From contig JBDWUA010000007.1 of NCBI GenBank assembly GCA_039984715.1, positions 1 through 27,776 of the forward strand: 27,776 bases of DNA, in the 5' to 3' direction. The notes beneath the pieces were generated by a model that was given only the letters and a program-made list of their open reading frames with translations, made no database searches and was not told the DNA's origin. This DNA comes from JABSSA01 sp039984715. GTDB lineage: Bacteria > Pseudomonadota > Alphaproteobacteria > Rhodobacterales > Rhodobacteraceae. This document shows, piece after piece, positions 1 through 7,695 of the stretch (positions are counted from its first letter, which is position 1; every line of letters begins with the position of its first letter). Both the position numbers and the translations under genes were made by a program.

Positions 1-209
1 ATCTGGACCAGCGAAGGGTGGTTGTATCTGGCCGTCATCCTCGATCTGTATTCTCGGCGCGTCGTTGGTTGGGCTGTCAGCAATCGCATGAAGCGGGACC
101 TAGCGATCCGAGCGTTGGACATGGCCGTGGCGCTGCGATAACCGTCCAAGGGCTGCATTCATCGCTGGTGGGCAAAAGCCCCTTGGCCTTCGAACGAAAG
201 GCTGCCTAA
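1..209 (+). pseudogene. IS3-family transposase OrfB remnant, internally deleted
   Basis: Frame 1 from base 1 encodes the DDE core piece IWTSEGWLYLAVILDLYSRR and on to VGWAVSNRM..., typical of IS3-family OrfB (rve integrase core), then meets a stop codon at 139-141. From about 156 the C-terminal tail of the same protein, HSSLVGKSPLAFERKAA, appears in another frame and stops at 209. The normal block of about 100 residues holding the second Asp and the catalytic Glu is missing between them. The copy therefore carries a premature stop, a large internal deletion and a frame change, and cannot make active transposase. The tail matches the intact one at 27674-27776 (GWKSPVAFERKVA), so the two copies are related. 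Confidence 0.75.
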
Positions 210-247
210 ATGAGTTGAGAGACCGGAACCCAAGCGTGACAAGACCA
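1..247 (+). mobile_element. 3' end of a degraded IS3-family element
   Basis: The window opens inside an IS3-family element. After the transposase remnant, which stops at 209, the sequence runs to a likely terminal inverted repeat ending ...AAGCGTGACAAGACCA at 247. Read inward from the other strand this starts TGGTCTTGTCACGCTT, close to the TGGACCTGTCACGCTT end seen at 27636. The left end lies outside the window, so a target duplication cannot be checked. The exact boundary rests on similarity to the other copy. Confidence 0.65.
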
Positions 248-507
248 GTCTTCGTGAAGCGCAACAATAGCTCGCTTTAAGCAGAGAAGGTTGGGTGATT
301 TATCTGCCTTCCTCCGCCCCCCACATTCGCCGCAACGCAGAAGGTTGGAAAAGAGGGCTCATCGCTGCCGTTCTCCACTTCGCGGCATAAATGTTCTTGA
401 TGTATAGGTACGACGTCACTCACGGCCCTTATCCGTCAATCTGGCCGAAAATCAGCGACTATTCTGTTGTCTGGAAAACCGGTTGATAGGTAATGAGGGA
501 AATTAAA
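210..507. other. Intergenic region between IS end and VPLPA-CTERM gene
   Basis: About 300 bases without a convincing gene. The first 40 bases are the IS end; the remainder is leader sequence of the following surface-protein gene. The GAGGGA at 495-500 is a good ribosome binding site for the ATG at 508. I see no clear promoter hexamers, tRNA or hairpin. Confidence 0.5.
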
Positions 508-1332
508 ATGATGCAACTGGGGTGTCTAAAACAATCGGTTCAAAAAATCTTCGGTGGTTTGATGGTTGCGAGCGCCATCGCTGCAAGCGCATCCTCCGCC
601 CAAGCCTCGACTGTGATTTCTTTGGGATTTGATGTATTTGGTCCCGAATTTTCGCAAGATCCCTTTTTGGGAAAAGGAAAAATATCGGGCGTTATTCCAA
701 CCGGTGAAACCGCAGGTTTTATCCCCGAATTTGGTGGATCGTCCGTTTTTGCACTATCGGACATCAAGCTTTCCCTGGATTTGACCTCTCTTGATCCATC
801 AGACCCAGCAGCCGCGTTAAGTGATGTTTTTGCCCTGTCAGAGGGGGCAATCTCCGTTCTTTCGGGTGATGATTTAGACGAAGGGTTTGTCATGGTGACA
901 TCTACCCCGGAGGAACTTGACGCGTCTCCAAGTGCGCCTGGGCTGCCGGGCATTCATTTTGATGGCCCTACGGTGGACTTTGGAGATCCGGAAACAGTGA
1001 CAGTTGGGTTTTCGACTGCGTTCTTTGCGATTGCCGGAATTCCAGAGCTGGCGTTCGGCGCAGACGCGCCGCCTCCGCCGACAACAGCTCCTTTCACACC
1101 GGCAGATGTTTTCTCACCTTTGGATAACTCGCCACTCGCCCTTAATCTCACCCTAACGGACATTTTTGGCGATACTTTTGACAGCGGCTCTTTCTTTCTT
1201 GAGAATATCCAGATTGAAATCGCCCAAGTTGACGATGTGAGTCAGGTTCCATTGCCTGCCAGCCTGCCGTTGCTAGTCTTTGGGGCCCTGTCGTTCGCAG
1301 CAGCTGCGCGCCGCAAGTCAGCGTCATTCTAA
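508..1332 (+). CDS. VPLPA-CTERM sorting domain-containing secreted protein
   Basis: The product is about 274 residues. It starts with a basic n-region and a hydrophobic core ending ...ASASSAQA, a typical Sec signal peptide. The middle is acidic, rich in Gly, Pro, Ser and Asp, with a PPPPTTAP linker, and resembles no enzyme I know. The end is VPLPASLPLLVFGALSF followed by a basic RRK cluster: a VPLPA motif, one membrane helix and a positive tail. This tripartite tail is known in Rhodobacterales as an exosortase/rhombosortase-type sorting signal, so the protein is probably exported, processed at the tail and released or anchored outside the cell. No exosortase gene lies in this window. I chose the ATG at 508 because GAGGGA at 495-500 is correctly spaced for it; an upstream in-frame ATG at 493 would overlap that site. 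Confidence 0.82.
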   Translation: MMQLGCLKQSVQKIFGGLMVASAIAASASSAQASTVISLGFDVFGPEFSQDPFLGKGKISGVIPTGETAGFIPEFGGSSVFALSDIKLSLDLTSLDPSDPAAALSDVFALSEGAISVLSGDDLDEGFVMVTSTPEELDASPSAPGLPGIHFDGPTVDFGDPETVTVGFSTAFFAIAGIPELAFGADAPPPPTTAPFTPADVFSPLDNSPLALNLTLTDIFGDTFDSGSFFLENIQIEIAQVDDVSQVPLPASLPLLVFGALSFAAAARRKSASF

Positions 1333-1396
1333 TTTCATAGAACGTTAGACTTTGGGGTAATAGTCTTGCAAATTTGATCGTGGAATTACTCGAGAT

Positions 1397-1801
1397 ATGG
1401 TGCTCACTGTCGGCGCGCTGGCAGTTGCGAGCGTCTTATCGGCACAATCCGCCAAAGCCGCGACGGTGTTTACATTCGACGAGCCCGGCAAATTCATCGC
1501 AAGTTACAACGTTGTCGGAAATCCGCTGTTGATCAAAGAGTTTGGTGGGCCGATGCAATTGACGACACCAAACTCGGCCAACTCGGTGTCGCTGGCAAGT
1601 CAGGGCGGCCTCCGTGTAGATAGGGCGACGGATGCCGTCGACGCGAACGGCATCGGCTTTGAATTTCGAAATTCGGGGTTGGTCACAGGAGTGGCTGGCG
1701 CCCATATTACTGTCGATTACAACGTGACAATTGAAGCTCGAGTTAATTCGGCTGTTGTCTTAGGCGGTTCGTTCAAAGCAGAGATTTTTGCCCTAGCTTA
1801 A
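1397..1801 (+). CDS. Hypothetical secreted protein, possibly truncated
   Basis: The 134-residue product starts with a hydrophobic stretch ending LSAQSAKAA, which looks like a signal-peptide core and cleavage site. The usual basic n-region is short or missing. The mature part is rich in Gly, Asn, Val and Thr and looks like a beta-rich extracellular domain (TFDEPGKFIASYNVVGNP, then GFEFRNSGLVTGVAGAHITV). There is no VPLPA tail. I see no good ribosome binding site before the ATG, and the frame is open upstream only back to the stop at 1361. It may be a truncated relative of the upstream surface protein. I do not recognise a family. Confidence 0.4.
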   Translation: MVLTVGALAVASVLSAQSAKAATVFTFDEPGKFIASYNVVGNPLLIKEFGGPMQLTTPNSANSVSLASQGGLRVDRATDAVDANGIGFEFRNSGLVTGVAGAHITVDYNVTIEARVNSAVVLGGSFKAEIFALA

Positions 1802-1826
1802 TCTTATTCAGCAAACCGATCAATGA

Positions 1827-2306
1827 GTGGAAACCTTTGTCTCTCCAGCAACTTTGACGACGGACACCCTGTTTGACGCGACCAAAACACTGCTGAGGAT
1901 AGCGATGCTTGAAAGCTCGCCGCTTGGAAAAAGCGGTTTCGCTGTTGCCGACTATTGCGATGCGGTCCGTCGCGCAGCGCAATCCAAGCTGCTTGGGGAT
2001 ACGCTGCGCCTTTGTGAAACTCTTGGCCTGGAATGGGCCGAACGGCCTCGCAGTGACCAATGGGCCGAAGACAACATTGCCATGCTCAACCAGCGAACTT
2101 TTGATGAAACGGCTTTTCGTTTTGCGGCTCTTCCTCTTATTGATTTGGGTCTAGGAAGTTGGAGCCAGGAGGGAGGATTCAAGTTGGTGTTTTCTCTAAT
2201 CAATGACCGCCCGATAGACATTGCCGATACATACTTTGAAACACGTCATAACATGGCAAAAATAATGGGCGGTGTGCAAATGCTATTCCCATCGAATGCC
2301 ATTTAA
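1827..2306 (+). CDS. Hypothetical protein, GTG start
   Basis: An open frame of 159 codons starts at GTG, directly after an in-frame stop, and has no convincing ribosome binding site. The product has amphipathic helical stretches (LFDATKTLLRIAMLESSPLG; AVRRAAQSKLLGDTLRLCET) and no signal peptide or membrane segment. I do not recognise the family. The lack of a start signal and the proximity to the preceding damaged ORF suggest it may be the 3' part of a larger gene. A dispersed repeat follows the stop codon directly. Translation in the native host is uncertain. Confidence 0.4.
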   Translation: METFVSPATLTTDTLFDATKTLLRIAMLESSPLGKSGFAVADYCDAVRRAAQSKLLGDTLRLCETLGLEWAERPRSDQWAEDNIAMLNQRTFDETAFRFAALPLIDLGLGSWSQEGGFKLVFSLINDRPIDIADTYFETRHNMAKIMGGVQMLFPSNAI

Positions 2307-2324
2307 GTCTGCATAGCTGCCATC

Positions 2325-2432
2325 GGTATGCGAAACCTGACCAAACAGCGTTCGCGACCGCAGCAAATGGTAGGAAGGAGCCCTTCGATGTCAAAGCTGT
2401 GGTGCGCATGAACGGCGGCTTGCCGTGTTCGC
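2325..2432 (+). repeat. Dispersed intergenic repeat, copy A
   Basis: The stretch GGTATGCGAAACCTGACCAA continuing to AATGGTAGG (2325-2373) matches 27173-27221 at roughly 40 of 49 positions. Further on, TTGCCGTGTTCGC (2420-2432) is identical to 26311-26323. The stretch lies directly downstream of an ORF stop, like copy C. It seems to be a degenerate non-coding repeat family, not a gene. Confidence 0.6.
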
Positions 2433-2562
2433 AACTGCAGCTTTCTATCTGAAGCAGTCTTAAGCGGATAGTTATGGTTACGGCCAGTATTGAAGAATGA
2501 AAGAAAGCTTCTGACGTCGAATTGGTCGTCAAAAGAACGCTAGATTAGGGCATTCTGCTCAT

Positions 2563-2587
2563 GGGCCGCGTTCAGATGACGCGGCCC
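2563..2587 (-). terminator. Hairpin downstream of the 2601-3380 membrane-protein gene
   Basis: A perfect 9-bp GC-rich stem, GGGCCGCGT / ACGCGGCCC, closes a 7-base loop (TCAGATG) 13 bases beyond the stop codon of the leftward gene. No T-run follows on the minus strand, so classic intrinsic termination is uncertain; it may act as a 3'-end stabiliser. Confidence 0.5.
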
Positions 2588-2600
2588 TCAAGGTCAATTA

Positions 2601-3380
2601 TTATTCAAAAACAGCTGCGATTTTGTCGACGTCAACGCCTTCTTTGATTTCACGCAAACGCGCGTAAACCAGAGCGACAACAATACCCCCAAAGGCATAC
2701 GCTAAACCGTTGATCATCGACGCGCCAATACCAAGAGCGATCACTCCGCCAATTGCCGTTAATATACCCACTAGAAACACCGCAATCCATTGCAAAACCA
2801 TGGTCATAATAAGCACTAGGATGAAGAGACCCACAATCGGCCAACGATATTCCTTGGTCAGTGCTGCGCTACGGCTCATTGATCCAAATCCGCCTCGCTC
2901 AATGACAACAACTGGTGCTGTGACGTAAAAGACTGCATAGACCCAAAGTGCTCCGATGAGCAAAGCAATTGCACCGATCATAGACAAGATGGCAATGACG
3001 ATACTTAGAACAGCAATCGGAACAATCGCCGGCAAGGCGGATCTGAAATAAGCGCCTAAACTGTTAGTGCGCCCCAATTTGGAATCGTATGAGACCTGGA
3101 CTAATAGAGCTGTCACAAGACCATAGACCACCATATTTATGGCGACAGATGCCAACATGCCAATAATATATGTGGTTGTCTCTATCCCTGCGGCTGGATT
3201 TGATCCAGATGCAATTTCAACGCCAAGAAACAATGCATTTATGATGAATCCCAAGAATGCGCCCAAAAATCCTAACAAGAAAACCTTGAAGAAATTCCCG
3301 AACAAAATGGAAAAGCTGTCAGAGATGATTGCTCCGACGCCAAGTGGTGCGCGCGGTATTTGAGCACTGGTTTCAGTCAT
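2601..3380 (-). CDS. Polytopic membrane protein, glycerophosphodiester phosphodiesterase membrane-domain/YciC-like
   Basis: The 259-residue protein has a short polar N-terminus (MTETSAQIPRAPLGVGAIIS) and about six hydrophobic segments, the last two nearly continuous and Gly-rich. It ends in a cytoplasmic tail, LREIKEGVDVDKIAAVFE. The mid-protein pattern VFYVTAPVVVIERGGFGSMSR then ALTKEYRW is typical of the DUF975 / GDPD membrane-domain / YciC superfamily, where a re-entrant loop precedes a 'S-x-L-T-K' motif. No catalytic residues are visible, so an enzymatic role is not supported. AAGGAAAAAGGCA precedes the ATG. It lies 142 bases beyond the end of the RDD gene and has its own hairpin terminator, so it may be the last gene of the cluster or a separate unit. 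Confidence 0.65.
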   Translation of the reverse strand: MTETSAQIPRAPLGVGAIISDSFSILFGNFFKVFLLGFLGAFLGFIINALFLGVEIASGSNPAAGIETTTYIIGMLASVAINMVVYGLVTALLVQVSYDSKLGRTNSLGAYFRSALPAIVPIAVLSIVIAILSMIGAIALLIGALWVYAVFYVTAPVVVIERGGFGSMSRSAALTKEYRWPIVGLFILVLIMTMVLQWIAVFLVGILTAIGGVIALGIGASMINGLAYAFGGIVVALVYARLREIKEGVDVDKIAAVFE

Positions 3381-3522
3381 TGCCTTTTTCCTTAAGCCAA
3401 AGATTAAAGTAAATCAGATTTGTACGCGATGCCCCCACCGCACGGCAATTACAAAGGATCGTAAGCTTTGTTTGGTTTCAAGCTATTTTTGCTTGCTATC
3501 ACCGATTGTGGCGCTGATCCCA

Positions 3523-4449
3523 CTATTGAACATTATCCCCATCGGCGAAATGTTTGTCCCCGCGCCGGTCACCAAAGAGTTGCCTTTGCTCAAGATGGGC
3601 GCGTTGCGCATTGTAAAATGCGCGTAAAAAGGCGAGCTGATCGATCTGCGGGACCGCGTCTGCATAGCCAATTTTTTTGCGAATTCTATCGACAATAGCG
3701 GTTAACGTTTCAGCGTTTTTCTGTTGCTGCTTTTGGTCGCTTCCCATCTCTTGTGCGCGCAAATAGCTTTCTAATGTCTGCAATTCAAAACGCCCATAGT
3801 GATCAAGTTGATGCGACAGGAAACTGAAATCTGTCTGATCGCCTGACGCGGGCTTTAGGGAATTGCGTGCGAGATCTGACAAAAGTATCGGTTGCGGCAT
3901 GTGAATCACGTGTGTGCCTGCAAGCATATCACCTAGCCGCATACGGTGCGGGTTTGTCAGGGGAATAGCAAAGGCCATTAAGACCCAAAGAAAGCTCAGC
4001 CAACCGGCCAATCCCGCGTCACTGGCAAGCGTCAGAATAAGAGTGCCCGGTAAGAAAACCTCAGCCTCTTTCATAATATTCCTAAGTACCAGCGCATGAG
4101 TGGTTAATGGTCCACCCATATGCGAAACGACGTTTATTTTCATGAAACGTTTGCCTATCGTCTGGCCGTTCCACGCCAATTCAGAAAGAACATAGTAGGG
4201 TATGCGGATCACGAAAAAGAGTAATGCTCCAACACCCACAAGCGTCGTTCCGTTCACAATGTCTGTTACGCCAAGAAAGATTAGGCTCGCCGCGACAAAG
4301 CAAGCGGTGATCAAAACGTCGATGATTTGTGCCGCAAGTCGGACGCCAATTCCTGCAATCGGAAGCGTTAAAGGCACGCCTTCTGGTGGGATAACCAGTG
4401 CTGCATCGGCACGACGTGCTCGCCTGCGACTTTTGGCGTCACTGGTCAT
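3523..4449 (-). CDS. RDD family membrane protein
   Basis: 308 residues. A basic N-terminal stretch (residues 6-14, KSRRRARRA) is followed by an RDD domain: the Arg in GVRLAAQIIDVL at about 37, the Asp at 44, and the second conserved block NGQTIGKRFMKINVV at about 94-108. Two or three membrane helices lie between 40 and 170. The C-terminal 130 residues are polar and mostly helical, with a Q/K-rich stretch (GSDQKQQQKNAE), and form a cytoplasmic extension. The function of RDD proteins is poorly defined; some act in transport or membrane integrity. The start overlaps the upstream stop by ATGA, so it is translationally coupled to the SpoIIM-like gene. Confidence 0.8.
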   Translation of the reverse strand: MTSDAKSRRRARRADAALVIPPEGVPLTLPIAGIGVRLAAQIIDVLITACFVAASLIFLGVTDIVNGTTLVGVGALLFFVIRIPYYVLSELAWNGQTIGKRFMKINVVSHMGGPLTTHALVLRNIMKEAEVFLPGTLILTLASDAGLAGWLSFLWVLMAFAIPLTNPHRMRLGDMLAGTHVIHMPQPILLSDLARNSLKPASGDQTDFSFLSHQLDHYGRFELQTLESYLRAQEMGSDQKQQQKNAETLTAIVDRIRKKIGYADAVPQIDQLAFLRAFYNAQRAHLEQRQLFGDRRGDKHFADGDNVQ

Positions 4450-5444
4450 TTACGACGCCTCCCCGACGCAAACCATGTCAGCCACAAAAGCCCGATACCC
4501 CACCCGATCACATAACGGGCAAAATTGTCTTGAATCAATTGCCGACCGAACCCTTCCAGAAATGCTGCTACGAAGAGCATAAGGCTGGCCACGATCGCCA
4601 GTTTGACTGCATCCCTGCCCGCGCGGCGTAATGCCTCTTTGCGGCTGTATTGCCCTGGAAACAGCACTGCGAACCCCAATTGCAACCCACCGCCACATGC
4701 GATGCAAATCGCCGAAATTTCGGTAACACCGTGAATGGAAAGCCAGCCACCCAAATCCCAGCCTAACCCCCTTTCCACGTGCAGCGCGAAAAAGGCCCCA
4801 ACGATTAGTCCGTTGTAAAACGTCAAGATTACTGCAGGCAGACACGCAAACACACCTAAGCCAAAGACGAAAATCGCAATGCGTGTGTTATGGGAAAACA
4901 AGTAACTGGCAAAAGCGCCTAGTCCCGCGGCTTCTGGGTTGGGATCATAGATCACATTACGCAGATAAGAGGTGGACGCGTCTGGCCCACGCCCATCAGC
5001 AAGGCTCGATGGCGTGAAGACATAATACCAGCTGGCACTATCCATATAGAGCAAATACCCCACTAATGCGCCTAGACCCATGCACAAAAAGCCAAGCGCG
5101 ATAAAACCCGCTGACCGGCACATGGCTTGCGGCGCGCCCGTGGTCAGAAAACGGTTGAACACACCCCCCAAGCGTTGTTGAGGAGCATAGACACTCAGAT
5201 ATGCGCGTGCTGCCAGGGCCTCCAGATAGCTGAGCAACGCCTTATCGAGAGAGATTTCGCGTGCAATCGCGAGGGATGTTGTCGCCTGACGATAAAGAGC
5301 CGCAAGATCTCGGGCTTCAGAAAACTGCAATGAATGCGCGCCATTTCGTTCGGCCTTGGCCACCAGTTTTTCAAGCTGTACCCAGTCCGCTTCTCGTTCG
5401 TGACGGAACCGTGCAGAGCGGATCATTGTTGTGGTGTCTGCCAT
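4446..5444 (-). CDS. Stage II sporulation protein M-like integral membrane protein
   Basis: 332 residues. The first 90 are soluble and helical (WVQLEKLVAKAERNG...FSEARDLAALYRQATTSLAI). A run of membrane helices follows from about residue 105 to the end, with the signature segment HNTRIAIFVFGLGVFACLPA and then LHVERGLGWDLGGWLSIHGV. This is the SpoIIM/DUF95 pattern, in which the conserved E and H of 'G-W-L-S-I-H-G-V-T-E' sit near the membrane face. In non-sporulating bacteria the family accompanies MoxR and DUF58 genes and is thought to work in envelope complexes, not sporulation. It overlaps RDD at its 3' end (4 nt) and meets the DUF58 stop at base 5444. Confidence 0.82.
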   Translation of the reverse strand: MADTTTMIRSARFRHEREADWVQLEKLVAKAERNGAHSLQFSEARDLAALYRQATTSLAIAREISLDKALLSYLEALAARAYLSVYAPQQRLGGVFNRFLTTGAPQAMCRSAGFIALGFLCMGLGALVGYLLYMDSASWYYVFTPSSLADGRGPDASTSYLRNVIYDPNPEAAGLGAFASYLFSHNTRIAIFVFGLGVFACLPAVILTFYNGLIVGAFFALHVERGLGWDLGGWLSIHGVTEISAICIACGGGLQLGFAVLFPGQYSRKEALRRAGRDAVKLAIVASLMLFVAAFLEGFGRQLIQDNFARYVIGWGIGLLWLTWFASGRRRK

Positions 5445-6718
5445 TAGATCAGCTCCCTATCTTTGATGTCGAGATAGGCCGAGACCAGCCGTGCGGTAAC
5501 TTGCGCAGGCTTGGCATCAATTACCGTCACCCCCAGTCGCGTGAGCCGTTCCAACACAAGCCGCCGTTCGGCTATAGATTGATTGGCTGCAACCAACGTC
5601 GCAACGCCCGACAGATTGTTCGGCGGGTCGTCAAGGATACTTTCAACCTCTGGGTCACGGATGGCGATAAAGATGATCAAGTGTCGTTTGGCCAGAATGC
5701 CAATATTCTCGATCATCAACTCGGCCGAAGTTGTATCAACAAAGTCAGTAAAGATGACGATCAGACTGCGCTTAGGCGTCCGTGCGTTCAATTCAGTCAG
5801 GGCCAGCGTGTGATTGGTTTCGCGGCTGACATATTCCAACTCGGCGGCCCAACTGCGTAACCGCACAAAGGCCCCTCGCCCAGGTTCTGGTTTGGCGAAT
5901 GACCTCGGGCGCACGTCATAGGCGTAGTGCCCGACCAAATCACCTCCGATAGCAGCCGCCCATGCAAGCGCCAACGCAGCGGTTACTGCATGGTCGATTT
6001 TTGGCAAACCACCGATTTCCTCGCGCATCAAAAACCCATTGTCGATGGCCAAGATGACGTGATGATTGCGCTCCGCCCGCAATTCTTTCCCAACAAGGGC
6101 GCGTTTGCGCGCTGATCGTTTCCAATCAATCGACTTGACGTCCATCCCAGGAACAAAGTCACGCAACTGGTGGAACTCTGACCCATCCCCAACAGCGCGG
6201 TTTTCCTTGGACCCGAACAATGTGCTTAGAACCGTAGTCGTCAATGCCCCCGATTGTACTGCCCGAATATTCGGTACGACCCGGAACTCTGCATCAAGTA
6301 CCAATTTGGGCAGGAATTCGAACAACCCCATTCGTGATGACCAAAAGAGCCAAACATGTTCCAGCGCCCATATGCCGCGTCGTTTCGCATGAATGGTCAC
6401 ATCAACGCATGCTTGACCATCCGGTGTGGCCTCAAATGCGATCTCAGACGGTCCATTAAGCCCCTCGGGCCAATCAAAGCGCGCCAATTGTCCTTTTCGG
6501 TTCGCACGGTCTGTCAGCGTCAATGTGAAACTGTCGCCAACGAACACCTCGACTGGTGCCACGTGTTGCAACGGTGCGGCACGCCGAGTGGACATAATTA
6601 AATCGGCCGCTGCAACCACTGCCAACAACGCCCATGGCAACAACGCGATCCCTTGCAACCCTGTATTGATCACCGCGCCAACCAAGGTGAATATCAGCAG
6701 GGCTAGGGCAATCGCCAA
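5444..6718 (-). CDS. DUF58 domain-containing protein
   Basis: About 424 residues. Two N-terminal membrane helices (ALALLIFTLVGAVI; IALLPWALLAVVAAADLI) are followed by a beta-rich periplasm-like segment and the DUF58 signature EFHQLRDFVPGMDVKSIDWK and on to SARKRALVGKEL. A vWA-like fold follows, with a degenerate MIDAS (HVILAIDNG instead of the usual D-x-S-x-S). DUF58 proteins are partners of MoxR AAA+ ATPases. The frame is closed by a stop just inside the upstream moxR gene, so translation starts within a short interval. The only standard initiation codon there is TTG at 6718, without a strong ribosome binding site; coupling to moxR termination (stop at 6739) is likely. The start is the least certain part of this call. 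Confidence 0.85.
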   Translation of the reverse strand: MAIALALLIFTLVGAVINTGLQGIALLPWALLAVVAAADLIMSTRRAAPLQHVAPVEVFVGDSFTLTLTDRANRKGQLARFDWPEGLNGPSEIAFEATPDGQACVDVTIHAKRRGIWALEHVWLFWSSRMGLFEFLPKLVLDAEFRVVPNIRAVQSGALTTTVLSTLFGSKENRAVGDGSEFHQLRDFVPGMDVKSIDWKRSARKRALVGKELRAERNHHVILAIDNGFLMREEIGGLPKIDHAVTAALALAWAAAIGGDLVGHYAYDVRPRSFAKPEPGRGAFVRLRSWAAELEYVSRETNHTLALTELNARTPKRSLIVIFTDFVDTTSAELMIENIGILAKRHLIIFIAIRDPEVESILDDPPNNLSGVATLVAANQSIAERRLVLERLTRLGVTVIDAKPAQVTARLVSAYLDIKDRELI

Positions 6719-6738
6719 AAATCTGCGCGACGGACGTA

Positions 6739-7695
6739 TCAGCGGGGAGCCTCAATCTGGTTGAGAATATTTTCAAGAACTTTATCGGAGGATTGTCCTT
6801 CAATCTCAGCCGCAGGCCCAAGAACGATACGGTGACGTAACGCAGGTCCATACAACCGCTTAACGTCGTCAGGGATCGCAAAATCGCGCCCGCTAAGAGC
6901 AGCAGTGGCGCGCGTCGCCAATGCCAACGCATCAGCTGCGCGGGTTGAGGCCCCAAACGCAATGTCTGAGGTCTCGCGTGTCGCCCGAACGAGCCGCAGG
7001 ATATAGGCTAGAATGTCATCATCCAGAATAATGCCGTCGATCACCGCGCGCGCCTCAGCCAGTGCCTCGGCATCTAGAACAGACACGACATCATTTGTAG
7101 CGCCTGCCGCGTTGACGGGTTTCCCCGCGTGTTGCTGCAAGATCGACATTTCGATGTCTTCGGGTGGGAAATCCAAGATGACCTTGAATAAAAAGCGATC
7201 CAATTGCGCTTCGGGAAGCGGGTAAGTCCCTTGTTGTTCAATCGGGTTTTGCGTGGCCACAACGATAAAGTTTTCACCCAAACTATGATCCGTACCGTCA
7301 ATCGATACGGTCTGTTCATTCATCGCCTGCAAAAGGGCCGCTTGCGTTTTGGGCGGCGCACGATTGATCTCATCCGTCAATAAAACTTCGCTGAAAACGG
7401 GTCCCTTGGTCAGGATGAAATCATTGGTCTGGAAATTAAAAATCGAAGTGCCCAGCACATCCCCTGGCATCAGGTCCGGCGTGAACTGAATACGGCCAAA
7501 ATCAAGCGATAACGCTGCGGCGAAACTGCGGGCAAGCAAGGTCTTGGCGGTCCCCGGAGGTCCCTCAAGAAGCACATGCCCCCGCGCAAAAAGGGCGATG
7601 ATCAACATATCGATCACATCCTCCTGCCCCAGGACAACTTTGCCGATTTCAGCGCGCAGTTTGTCTGCACGGTCCCGCAATATTTCAAGTGTCAT
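6739..7695 (-). CDS. MoxR family AAA+ ATPase
   Basis: 318 residues, full length for the family. Walker A is GPPGTAKT (45-52), Walker B is LLTDEIN (about 104-110), sensor 1 is VVATQNPIE (about 145-153), and the MoxR-specific helical lid carries GASTRAADALALA. MoxR ATPases are chaperone-like enzymes that assemble or activate partner complexes, classically metal-cofactor or envelope proteins, and usually act with vWA or DUF58 proteins encoded next door. That is the case here, because DUF58 follows directly. The ATG overlaps the end of the DUF4350 gene by 11 nt, which indicates one co-translated operon. The substrate is not predictable from sequence. Confidence 0.92.
   Translation of the reverse strand: MTLEILRDRADKLRAEIGKVVLGQEDVIDMLIIALFARGHVLLEGPPGTAKTLLARSFAAALSLDFGRIQFTPDLMPGDVLGTSIFNFQTNDFILTKGPVFSEVLLTDEINRAPPKTQAALLQAMNEQTVSIDGTDHSLGENFIVVATQNPIEQQGTYPLPEAQLDRFLFKVILDFPPEDIEMSILQQHAGKPVNAAGATNDVVSVLDAEALAEARAVIDGIILDDDILAYILRLVRATRETSDIAFGASTRAADALALATRATAALSGRDFAIPDDVKRLYGPALRHRIVLGPAAEIEGQSSDKVLENILNQIEAPR

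Noticed and set aside
540..953. Open frame on the minus strand opposite the VPLPA-CTERM gene
   Set aside because: It has no family features and lies fully antisense to a gene with a good start site and signal peptide.
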